From NCBI GenBank assembly GCA_965249775.1, contig OZ252253.1, positions 3,906,001 through 3,970,000 on the forward strand: DNA of 64,000 nt. The letters run 5' to 3'. The translations under genes were made by a program, and so were the position numbers. Each line of letters opens with the position of its first letter. The first letter of the stretch is position 1. Positions 19,423 to 27,317 of this stretch are shown piece after piece. The notes beneath the pieces are model-generated. The model saw only the letters and a program-made list of their open reading frames with translations. It searched no databases and was not told the DNA's origin. The DNA comes from UBA822 sp965249775 (GTDB lineage: Bacteria; Gemmatimonadota; Gemmatimonadetes; Longimicrobiales; Gaopeijiaceae).

Positions 19423-21549
19423 TCAGTCCGGCAGACTGAACACATAAAGGGCGTTCCCGTTGCTCGGGTGTGTGATCTCGTTCGCCACGAGTCTCGGGAC
19501 ACCGCGTGGGCTTCCCCCTCCGAGCCCCGTAGTCACCGCGATATACTGCTTTCCGTCGACTGCGAACGACGCCGGGTGCCCCTGGACGGAGGTACCGAGG
19601 CGGGTCTCCCAAAGGATCTCCCCGGTCCTTACGTCGAACGCTCGGAACCGGCGATCCAGGTCACCCGCGAAGACGATGTCGCCTGCTGTGGACAGGGCAC
19701 CCGTGAGGAAGCTCGCGCGCTGCTCGTAGCTCCAGACCTCCTCCAGCGTGCTCACGTCGTACGCGGCGAGCTTTCCGAGGTTACCGTCCGAGCCCGGCAT
19801 CTCGTAGAAGAGACGGGCTGCGCCCACCCCTCCACCCCCTTCCCGGAGCTCGACCTCCCGAGCCTGGTTCTCCAGACAGGTCTGGCTCAGTGGTGCGATC
19901 AGAACCCCGGTGGGCGGGTGATAGGTCATGGAGTGCCAGTCCTTGCCCCCGGCGCTGCTCGGACACGCCGGCGTCCATTCGTCGATCTGCGCGTCGATGA
20001 TGTCGCCTCGGTACGTGATCGCGCCGGTCTCGGGATCGATATTCGTGAAGGCGTTCTGAAACATCGTTTCGGTGAATCCCAGAAACTCGCCGGTCTCCCG
20101 GTCGTTCTTCCAAAGGATTCCGTGCTTCCCGATCGACAGGACGAGTCGCCGGCCATCCCGGTCCACGAGGACGCGCTCGAATACCTCGTCCAGATCCAGA
20201 GCCTCGCCGGGGACGTGCACGAAATGCCACTCGAGCTCGCCGGTCTCCACATCCAGAGCCAGGGTGGAGTTCGTATAGAGCCCCTCATCGAAGATGGACG
20301 TATGCCGGCTGATCGGCACCCAGGGTTTTGCCTGGGACGTTCCCCAATAGGTCAGGTTCAGGTCGGGATCGTAGCTTCCTGTAATCCAGGTCTCGCCACC
20401 CTTCCTGAACATGTTGTCGAGGTCGCCCCACGTGTCTCCGCCGGGCTCTCCGGCATGCGCGATCGTATTGAAGCGCCACACGAGCTCGCCGGTGTTGGCA
20501 TCGTGTGCGCTGATGAAGCACCTGCGCTCGATATACCTCGAGCATCCGCCCATCCCGTTGATGACTTTGCCGTCCGCAACGATGGGACCGCTGGAGTTCG
20601 AGCTCCCCTCTCGGATCATGGTTTCCCAGACCAACTCTCCGGTGCGGGCATCCAACGCCACCAGCCGCCCGTCGGTCGTCGCCTGGATGACCTTGTCATC
20701 GTATAAGGCGATCCCCCGCATGACGCGGCGGCCCTCCGGTCCCGACTCGTGCTCCCAGATCAGGTCTCCCGTCCTACCGTCCAGAGCCTGGATCACATCG
20801 CCGGAATTGATCAGGTAGATGACCCCACGGTACATGAGGGGAGCCGGCTGGGAGCTGCCGTCGCGCATGTTCCACACCCACTCGAGCTCCAGTCCGCCGA
20901 CGTTGCCCGCGTTGATCTGGGCGAGGGGGCTGTAGCTGTGAGCTTGATAGTTGCCCCGGATCATGGGCCAGTCCGCCGGATCGGGGTTCAGGAGCGCTTG
21001 GTCGGTGAGCGGCACGAAGTCGCGCATCAGGTCGTCCACGGTGAGTGACTCCGACTCCATGTTGGCAGCTACTTCGCCTATGGTCTCGATGCTGAAGATC
21101 CACCCCCGGAGCTCGCCTCCCGGGTTCCCCTCGCTGTGGATCTGGACGTAGAGAGACTGCGCTCGGAGAGCATCGACCTGCTGATCGGTGAGCTCGGCGA
21201 TACCGGAGACCTCCCCTTCCGGTGAAGAGGTGACCTCGAGCGGCTGAGCCAGGGGCCCCGGCCGCCCCGGCGCTCCGAAGTGAATGTGCGCCGCGGTGGC
21301 GGGTGAGCTCATCCCTCGGTAGGTGCCCGTGACCGTAAGCCGGTTCCCGTCTAACGTGGCCCGGACCTGGCCCACCCCGGTGATCGTTTGAACGGTTCGA
21401 CCATTCACCGGCGAGGGCGAAAGGCGGGCTCGGAAGGAGTCAGCCTGAGCGGACAGCTGGCCGGACGAGGTGAGCGCCGGGCCTCCAAGCGTGCCGCCAA
21501 GCAGGAGGGCGACCAAGAGTGCCGATTCTCTAGCGATGCGAGTGTTCAT
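19423..21549 (-). CDS. PQQ-dependent dehydrogenase with N-terminal CHRD domain
   Basis: This 708-aa exported protein has a signal peptide at about 1-35. Residues about 36-155 form a CHRD domain, recognised from TYRGMSSPATAAHIHFGAPG and SLYVQIHSEGNPGGELRGW. The remainder is a quinoprotein propeller with the entry motif HSYSPLAQINAGNVGGLELEW, the Cys-containing MGGCSRYIERRCF, repeated TGELVWET/TGDLIWEHE blades and a C-terminus matching the fragment at 2-196. There is no CxxCH, so electrons must leave to a separate cytochrome. CHRD domains were first described in chordin and occur alone in bacteria; fusion to a quinoprotein is less usual. The gene lies 82 nt upstream of the AceE-like gene on the same strand. 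Confidence 0.87.
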   Translation of the reverse strand: MNTRIARESALLVALLLGGTLGGPALTSSGQLSAQADSFRARLSPSPVNGRTVQTITGVGQVRATLDGNRLTVTGTYRGMSSPATAAHIHFGAPGRPGPLAQPLEVTSSPEGEVSGIAELTDQQVDALRAQSLYVQIHSEGNPGGELRGWIFSIETIGEVAANMESESLTVDDLMRDFVPLTDQALLNPDPADWPMIRGNYQAHSYSPLAQINAGNVGGLELEWVWNMRDGSSQPAPLMYRGVIYLINSGDVIQALDGRTGDLIWEHESGPEGRRVMRGIALYDDKVIQATTDGRLVALDARTGELVWETMIREGSSNSSGPIVADGKVINGMGGCSRYIERRCFISAHDANTGELVWRFNTIAHAGEPGGDTWGDLDNMFRKGGETWITGSYDPDLNLTYWGTSQAKPWVPISRHTSIFDEGLYTNSTLALDVETGELEWHFVHVPGEALDLDEVFERVLVDRDGRRLVLSIGKHGILWKNDRETGEFLGFTETMFQNAFTNIDPETGAITYRGDIIDAQIDEWTPACPSSAGGKDWHSMTYHPPTGVLIAPLSQTCLENQAREVELREGGGGVGAARLFYEMPGSDGNLGKLAAYDVSTLEEVWSYEQRASFLTGALSTAGDIVFAGDLDRRFRAFDVRTGEILWETRLGTSVQGHPASFAVDGKQYIAVTTGLGGGSPRGVPRLVANEITHPSNGNALYVFSLPD

Positions 21550-21691
21550 GAGAGGCCTAGGGCAAGAGGGGAGGAATAGTCACGCTAAACGGGGACGTAT
21601 GGCGGAGCAAGATCCGCTGGAGGCGCTATGGGTCGAGGCCCGGCCCTTCATTACCGCCCGGCGGAGTACCTCCCCGCCAGGCAGCAGAGTC

Positions 21692-23044
21692 CTACGCCCT
21701 CGCTAGCGCGCTCACCATGTTCTCGAGGGCCCGTTCCACGAGCCTTCTGGAAGTTGCCAGATTCATACGCATGTGCCCCGCACCCCCGGTGCCATAGGAG
21801 GATCCGGAATTCAGGTAGACCCTCGCGTTCTCCGCGAGCCACCGCTGAACGATCCCCTCAGCCGTCACTTCTCTCCCCGAGCTGGCACTCTCCTCGGTGG
21901 CCGTCCTCTCGGCACCGATCCTCTCGCTGAGCTCGCTGACGTCCAGCCAGGCCAAAAAGGTCCCTTGGGCCTTCGTGTACTTCACGAGTGGCATGTTCTC
22001 CCGGATATAGGCCTCGGCGAAGTCGTGGTTGCCGTCGATGTACGGGCGCAGCTCGTCCAGCCAATCGTCCCCCTCCGCCAAGGCGGCGTCGTTCACGACC
22101 AAGGCGAGCGTGTTGAACGGGCCTCTCGTGTTCGCTCTGATTCTCTGCAGGTAGTCTCTGTTGGTCGAGAAGTACCAGGCCACCTTCAGGCCCGACAAGC
22201 TGAAGGACTTGCTCGCCGACTTGAACGTGATGCTGTTGTCCACGATCTCTCTGCTGGGAAGACTCGCGAAGGGAGTGTATTCCTCCTCACTTCTGACGAA
22301 GTCGCAATGGATCTCGTCGACGAGCATGACTACGCGGTGCTCGAGGCAGATCTCCCCCAGCCGGGTCAGATCCTCGGCCGACCAGGCGTTGCCCGTCGGG
22401 TTCTGTGGGTTGCATAGAATGAACACGTTCGCGCGACGGGCGCGCCGCTCGAAGTCCTCGAAGTCTATCGAGTAGCGCCCGTCTACGAGCGTCATTTCAC
22501 TTTCCTCCGGCACCGTCCTCGCGAACCGAAGATCGCTGTAGAACCCGTTGTAGGCAGGCGTGGTCAGAAGCACTCTGGATCCGGGCGGTGCGAACGTTTG
22601 CAGGCCGGCGATCAGGCCTCCGTGGACGCCGGTGCACCAAACCAAGGTGCTAGGGTCGATTTCCAAGTCGTAGCGGCGCTCGTTCCAATCCACGATCGAC
22701 TGGAGGTAGGACTCGGGACGCCGCAAGTAACCCCAATTCTCGTGCGTGCAGCGCTCGGCAAGGGCTCTGGTTACACACGGGGCCGCTCGGAAGTCCATGT
22801 CGGCGATTCCCATCGCGACTTCGATGTCTTCACCGAACGCCGCGATCGGGTTGTCCCACTTGCTGCAGTCCGTGCCGATACGGTCGTAGATCTCGTCGAA
22901 GTCGTACGTCTGGTTCAGCGGCGCGGACGGTATGCCGATCGCCTGGGTTGCCGACGCGGGCTTGGAACCGACCGCACCCAGAACTGCCGTCACTCCCGCA
23001 CTCTTCAGGAACGCTCGGCGATTTAGCCCTTTGTGCTGAGACAT
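21692..23044 (-). CDS. Tat-exported MalY/PatB-like PLP-dependent aminotransferase
   Basis: This 450-aa fold-type I PLP enzyme is of the MalY/PatB (cystathionine beta-lyase-like) branch. Start ATG 23044 is fixed by a perfect AGGAGG 7 nt upstream. The N-terminus KGLNRRAFLKSAG is a Tat leader. The catalytic Lys is in SASKSFSLSGLK, Asn in LCNPQNPTGNAWS, Asp in LVDEIHCDF, and the C-terminal Arg is in HMRMNLATSRRLV. An N-terminal GIADMDFRAAP segment matches the MalY pattern. Most MalY homologues are cytosolic, so export is notable. It may cleave C-S bonds or transaminate amino acids in the periplasm. The MFS gene encoded upstream on the same strand, 160 nt away, could be co-regulated. Confidence 0.88.
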   Translation of the reverse strand: MSQHKGLNRRAFLKSAGVTAVLGAVGSKPASATQAIGIPSAPLNQTYDFDEIYDRIGTDCSKWDNPIAAFGEDIEVAMGIADMDFRAAPCVTRALAERCTHENWGYLRRPESYLQSIVDWNERRYDLEIDPSTLVWCTGVHGGLIAGLQTFAPPGSRVLLTTPAYNGFYSDLRFARTVPEESEMTLVDGRYSIDFEDFERRARRANVFILCNPQNPTGNAWSAEDLTRLGEICLEHRVVMLVDEIHCDFVRSEEEYTPFASLPSREIVDNSITFKSASKSFSLSGLKVAWYFSTNRDYLQRIRANTRGPFNTLALVVNDAALAEGDDWLDELRPYIDGNHDFAEAYIRENMPLVKYTKAQGTFLAWLDVSELSERIGAERTATEESASSGREVTAEGIVQRWLAENARVYLNSGSSYGTGGAGHMRMNLATSRRLVERALENMVSALARA

Positions 23045-23204
23045 GGTTCGGCCTCCTGTGGCTGACTGGATGGCAGGGATCCCGCGTGGGACGATCGGGA
23101 CCCGTAACAACGTCCTATGCGAGTCGCGGACCTGCAAGGAGCATTACTCAGAAAGGCTCCTAGGTGATGATCACCGCATCCACGCGTCGGTCCGGCCGCA
23201 CCCG

Positions 23205-24488
23205 TCAATTTGACAGAGACCCTTTGTTCGGTTGGGACTCGTCTCTAAAGAGGGCGCCGAACGCCACTGCCGTCACGAGTCCGATGACCGACAGGGTAGA
23301 CCAGAGCGCCGAATAGTCGAGGCCGCCGTCAGGCGTACCGAAGAGGACGGACAGGTATGCCAGAAGCGGCGCCGCGAGCACGGGCCCGACCCCGAGGATG
23401 ATGATGCCGAAGACCGTTTGCGCCGAGTGCCGCACGTCCTCCTCCGCCAGCCGATCGACGTAGATGTAGCCCACCGCGAAGAAACAGGCGTAGCAGAAGC
23501 CGTGCAGGAATTGGCTCGCGACGATCACTCCGACCGGAAGGCCGGTGCTGGCGAAGATCGCGTAGCGCAGGAAGTAGGCCGCCGCACCGACGACGATGAC
23601 CCAGCGCGTGCCGAGCCTCCTGATTAGAAGGATCAGCCCTGCCATGACAGCGATCTCGGCGAACTGGCCGATCGTCATGGCGGGCCCGATCTGGCTGTCC
23701 CGCAGTCCGAGAACGTCGGCGAAGAACGGCGCCGTCTGCATGAAGTAGATCTGGTGGATCACCGAGATCGGCAGGCTCGCAGCAACGAGGACGGTGAAGG
23801 AGCGCCGCCGGAACAACCCGAACGCCTTGGCGAAGGCGAGCTTCTCCACACTGCCGCGCTTGGGTGGGGTGTGGGGCAGGAACAGGCAGTAAACGGCGTA
23901 GGCGATGGCCACGATACCCGAGACGATGAGTGCGTCGGCCAGCCGAGACGTAGCATCGGCCACCTCGGTGCCGGTGTAGAAGGGCGGCAGCCACTGCAAG
24001 CGTACATCAGAGAGGAGCCAGAACAGCGGAAAGAGCCAGCCGGCGGCAATCCAGCCGACGGTTCCCCACACCCGGATGGCCGGGAACTCCCGGTCCGGAT
24101 CGCGCAGGTGGGCGAAGGTGAGTGAGTTGGTCAGCGCGAGCGTCGGCGTATACAGCACACTGTAGGCGACCGACAGCCAGAGCCAGGCGACGAACGTCGT
24201 CTGGAACGCCGTGATGATCTTGATGATGCCGCCGGCGACGAGAAGCACCGCCAGGAACCTCTCGCTGGAGAAGTAGCGATCGGCGAACTGGCCGGCTACG
24301 AAGGGCGCGGTCACCGCGCCGATCGACCCCGCCAGCCCCAGGATCCAGCCCACTTGGCCGGGCGTGAACCCCAGTCCGCCCTCCTCCACCGAGGCCTGCA
24401 GGTAGCGTGCGAGCACAGGCAGCCACACGCCCCACACGCCGTACTGCAGGAACATCATCACTGACAAGCGCGGTGTTGTAGCTGACAT
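23205..24488 (-). CDS. MFS transporter, nucleoside:H+ symporter (NupG-like) family
   Basis: This 427-aa protein has 12 predicted membrane helices. The N-terminus (LSVMMFLQYGVWGVWLPVLA) and the FPAIRVWGTVGWIAAGW segment in the fifth helix region are typical of the NHS/NupG branch of the major facilitator superfamily. The cytosolic central loop holds TPPKRGSVEKLAF. A GAGGAGA ribosome site precedes the ATG at 24488. It is divergent from the ceramidase-family operon, sharing a 335-nt gap, so it may supply or clear a compound handled there. The substrate is uncertain; relatives carry nucleosides or sugars. Confidence 0.85.
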   Translation of the reverse strand: MSATTPRLSVMMFLQYGVWGVWLPVLARYLQASVEEGGLGFTPGQVGWILGLAGSIGAVTAPFVAGQFADRYFSSERFLAVLLVAGGIIKIITAFQTTFVAWLWLSVAYSVLYTPTLALTNSLTFAHLRDPDREFPAIRVWGTVGWIAAGWLFPLFWLLSDVRLQWLPPFYTGTEVADATSRLADALIVSGIVAIAYAVYCLFLPHTPPKRGSVEKLAFAKAFGLFRRRSFTVLVAASLPISVIHQIYFMQTAPFFADVLGLRDSQIGPAMTIGQFAEIAVMAGLILLIRRLGTRWVIVVGAAAYFLRYAIFASTGLPVGVIVASQFLHGFCYACFFAVGYIYVDRLAEEDVRHSAQTVFGIIILGVGPVLAAPLLAYLSVLFGTPDGGLDYSALWSTLSVIGLVTAVAFGALFRDESQPNKGSLSN

Positions 24489-24823
24489 GATGGTCTCCTC
24501 AGTCTCCCTCCGGGACCACGCACTTCGAAGGCGCAGCTTCGAATGAGTCGAGTCGAGTTCTTCGCTACCACGCGGCCGCTACCCCGCGGCCGGGAACGGA
24601 TAAGCTCTCGTGGACGACGACGATAGCAGGATCGAGTTGGAGCGCCAGCGTGTCAGGATCGGATCCCGGCCTGATCCTCGCCCTTGCGATCCGCCTGAAT
24701 TCCGGTTCAATGTTACCGATCTCAGGGTCCGCTCATGGAGGATTTCGCGCGATTGGGCGTCGACGCCGCGCTGCGAGGCCCCTGGAGATGTCGAGAAGGC
24801 TGAGCCTTCCAAGGGAGGGAGCC
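24489..24823. other. 335-nt divergent intergenic region
   Basis: This gap lies between the start of the MFS gene (minus) and the start of the first ceramidase-family gene (plus), so promoters for both should lie here. It contains GC-rich short palindromic words around 24571-24595 (CGCGGCCG twice) and repeated GAGTC near 24545. No clear -35/-10 pair and no gene were identified. An in-frame extension of the ceramidase frame upstream to 24650 is not credible as coding because it lacks the signal peptide. Confidence 0.5.
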
Positions 24824-26077
24824 ATGATGCGCTTCGTCGGTCTTCTGAGCCTGGTGGTGCTCTTCGCTCCGCAGCTGGCTCGCGCTCAGCTGAGCGCCGG
24901 CGTGGCGAGAGCCGATGTCACTCCGCCCATCGGAGGACCGATGTACGGATACGGTGCGCGGGGCACCAACGTGTCCGAGGGCGTGCACGACCCTCTGTAC
25001 GCCAAGGCGATCGTGCTGAGCGACCAGGGCCAGAAGCTCGCCGTTGTCACGCTCGATCTCGGGTCCATCTCGGCCGAGAGCGTTGCACGCATCGAGTCGA
25101 TCGTTGGACAACGAACCGATATCGAAGACGTTCTCCTGGTGGCCTCGCATACGCACTCGGGACCCCGGGCGACGCCCGATTTCCCTGATGCGGCGAGCCC
25201 CTGGATTCGTGACGCGGAAGAGAAGATCGCCCAAGCCGTCATCGAGGCCGACGGGCGCATGGTTCCCGTTCGCATCGGCGTTGGCTGGGGTGAGGTTCGG
25301 GAAGGCCACAACCGCCGCATGATCGGTGCTGACGGTCGAGCCGTGATGTTCTGGGAGAATCGGGAGCGGATCCCGACCAGCCCTGTCGACTACGAGCTCG
25401 GCGTCATTCGCGTCGAGCAGCTCGATGGCCAGCCGCTCGCGACACTCGTGAGCTTCCAGTGTCATCCCGTGGTGCTGGGACCGGAAAACCTCGACATTTC
25501 CGCCGACTACCCGGGGGCTTTCATGCGCATGGTGGAGGCGGAGTTGGGAGGCCAGGCGATGTTTCTCCAAGGGGCTGCGGGAGACATCAACCCGTTCTGG
25601 GACAAGACGCCGCCCGCTGAAGGTGCGTTCGAGCAAGTAGAAGCGATGGGTCGGGCTGTGGCAGACGAGGTGATCAGGGTGTCGGAATCGATCATGGGCT
25701 TCGACGCCGCGCCTGTGATTTCGGTCCACACCGAAGTGATCCCGCTCGCCTCACGCACCGATGTCGAGCGCACCCAGCGAGACATGTTGGCTGAGATCAA
25801 CACCGTGCTGATCGGCGCCGACATCGCGCTCGCGACCTTCCCGGGCGAGTTCTTCGTCGAGCATGGCATGTCGCTCAAGGCTCGGAGCCAGTTCGAACAC
25901 ACGTTTTTCGTCGGTTACACTAACGGCGCCCTCCGTTACTTCCCGACCATTCAGGCGACGACCGAGGGGGGGTACGGCGCCGCCACATCCACCCAGGTCG
26001 AGGTTGGGGCCGGCGAGCGACTGGTCGATCGTGCCCTCATCAACCTCTATTACCAGGCCGACAAGATCTCACGGTGA
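24824..26077 (+). CDS. neutral/alkaline non-lysosomal ceramidase-family hydrolase 1
   Basis: This 417-aa exported hydrolase starts at ATG 24824, after GGGAGGGA, with signal peptide MMRFVGLLSLVVLFAPQLARA. It resembles the N-terminal catalytic domain of neutral ceramidase: AGVARADVTPPIGGPMYGYG at the N-terminus, zinc-ligand motifs SHTHSGP and FQCHPV, and LQGAAGDINPF as the phosphate-loop-like active-site segment. It lacks the C-terminal Ig-like domain of true ceramidases (about 650-750 aa). It may cleave N-acyl bonds in lipids or another amide. Its stop overlaps the start of the Gfo/Idh/MocA gene (GTGA), a sign of one operon. Confidence 0.85.
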   Translation: MMRFVGLLSLVVLFAPQLARAQLSAGVARADVTPPIGGPMYGYGARGTNVSEGVHDPLYAKAIVLSDQGQKLAVVTLDLGSISAESVARIESIVGQRTDIEDVLLVASHTHSGPRATPDFPDAASPWIRDAEEKIAQAVIEADGRMVPVRIGVGWGEVREGHNRRMIGADGRAVMFWENRERIPTSPVDYELGVIRVEQLDGQPLATLVSFQCHPVVLGPENLDISADYPGAFMRMVEAELGGQAMFLQGAAGDINPFWDKTPPAEGAFEQVEAMGRAVADEVIRVSESIMGFDAAPVISVHTEVIPLASRTDVERTQRDMLAEINTVLIGADIALATFPGEFFVEHGMSLKARSQFEHTFFVGYTNGALRYFPTIQATTEGGYGAATSTQVEVGAGERLVDRALINLYYQADKISR

Positions 26078-27315
26078 GCTCGGAACGACTCGGTATCGGC
26101 TTCGTCGGAAGCGGGTTCATCACGCGGTTCCACATTCAGTCGCTCGTGGGCGTGCGCGATGCCGACGTTCGAGGGGTCTGGAGCCCGAACCGTGAGCATG
26201 CCGAAGAGGCCGCGGCCCTCGCGCGCAGCCTGGGAGTCGGTGACGCGAAGGCCCATGCATCGATCGCCGACATGGTGGCGGACCCAGCCGTCGAGGGGCT
26301 CTGGCTGTGCGGGCCCAATCACGCGCGCGTCGAGAATGTCCAGGCGATCTGCGAGGCGGTGACTAGCGGACGCGGAAATCTCAGGGGCATCGCGTGCGAG
26401 AAGCCGCTCGCCCGAACCGTAGCCGAAGCGAGGCAAGTGCGGGACCTGGTCGAGCAGGCGGGGCTGAATCACGGCTACCTGGAGAACCAGGTCTTCGCTC
26501 CGGCCGTCACTCGCGGCCGCGAGATCATCTGGAGGCGAGGAGCCGCGCTGACCGGTCGGCCGTACCTCGCTCGTGCGGCCGAAGAGCACAGTGGCCCCCA
26601 CATGCCGTGGTTCTGGCGCGGCGACCTGCAGGGTGGCGGTGTGCTGAACGACATGATGTGTCATTCCATCGAGGTCGTGCGCCACCTGTTGACGGAGCCC
26701 GGAGCACCGCGAGCCTCGCTTCGGCCCCGACGTGTGACCGCGCACATCGCGTCGCTCAAGTGGACGCGGCCGCCCTATCCCGAGCGACTCCAGCAACGCA
26801 TGGGAGAGGACGTAGACTACCGCGTTAGTCCAGCCGAGGACTTCGCCTCCGCGACGGTCGAATACGAGACGGAGGATGGCGTGGGGGTGCTCGGCGAAGC
26901 GACTACGTCCTGGAGCTACGTCGGCGCAGGGCTGCGCTTGACGATGGAGCTGCTCGGTCCGGAGTACTCGATGTCGATCAACTCGTTGGACAGCGGACTC
27001 AAGCTCTTCTTCAGTCGGGAGGTGCAGGGCCGGTCGGGAGAAGACCTGGTGGAGAAACAGAACGCGGAGATCGGACTGATGCCCGTGGTCCCCGATGAGG
27101 CGGCCGACTACGGATATCAAGCCGAGAATCGTCACTTCGTGCGCGCGTTTCTCGAGGATATGCCTCCGTTGCTGACCTTCGACGCCGGCGTCGAGGTCGT
27201 CGAGCAGCTGATGACCGCCTACATGAGTGCTGAGCTAGGCAGGAGCCTCGACTTTCCGCCGGAGGGTCTGGAGACCTTCGTCCCGGCGGTAGCCAGCGGG
27301 ACGTGGAGGCCGTAG
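26074..27315 (+). CDS. Gfo/Idh/MocA-family oxidoreductase
   Basis: This 413-aa NAD(P)-dependent oxidoreductase begins with the Rossmann motif IGFVGSGFITRFH, has the acidic WSPNREHAE strand end and the family signature ACEKPLART near residue 110. The C-terminal alpha/beta domain contains GGGVLNDMMCHSIEVVRHLL with the usual His. GTG at 26074 overlaps the previous stop. Members oxidise sugars, inositols or related polyols in the cytosol. Placement between two ceramidase-family genes suggests a catabolic pathway for a sugar or polyol headgroup, but the substrate is not identifiable. Confidence 0.9.
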   Translation: MSSERLGIGFVGSGFITRFHIQSLVGVRDADVRGVWSPNREHAEEAAALARSLGVGDAKAHASIADMVADPAVEGLWLCGPNHARVENVQAICEAVTSGRGNLRGIACEKPLARTVAEARQVRDLVEQAGLNHGYLENQVFAPAVTRGREIIWRRGAALTGRPYLARAAEEHSGPHMPWFWRGDLQGGGVLNDMMCHSIEVVRHLLTEPGAPRASLRPRRVTAHIASLKWTRPPYPERLQQRMGEDVDYRVSPAEDFASATVEYETEDGVGVLGEATTSWSYVGAGLRLTMELLGPEYSMSINSLDSGLKLFFSREVQGRSGEDLVEKQNAEIGLMPVVPDEAADYGYQAENRHFVRAFLEDMPPLLTFDAGVEVVEQLMTAYMSAELGRSLDFPPEGLETFVPAVASGTWRP

Positions 27316-27317
27316 GC

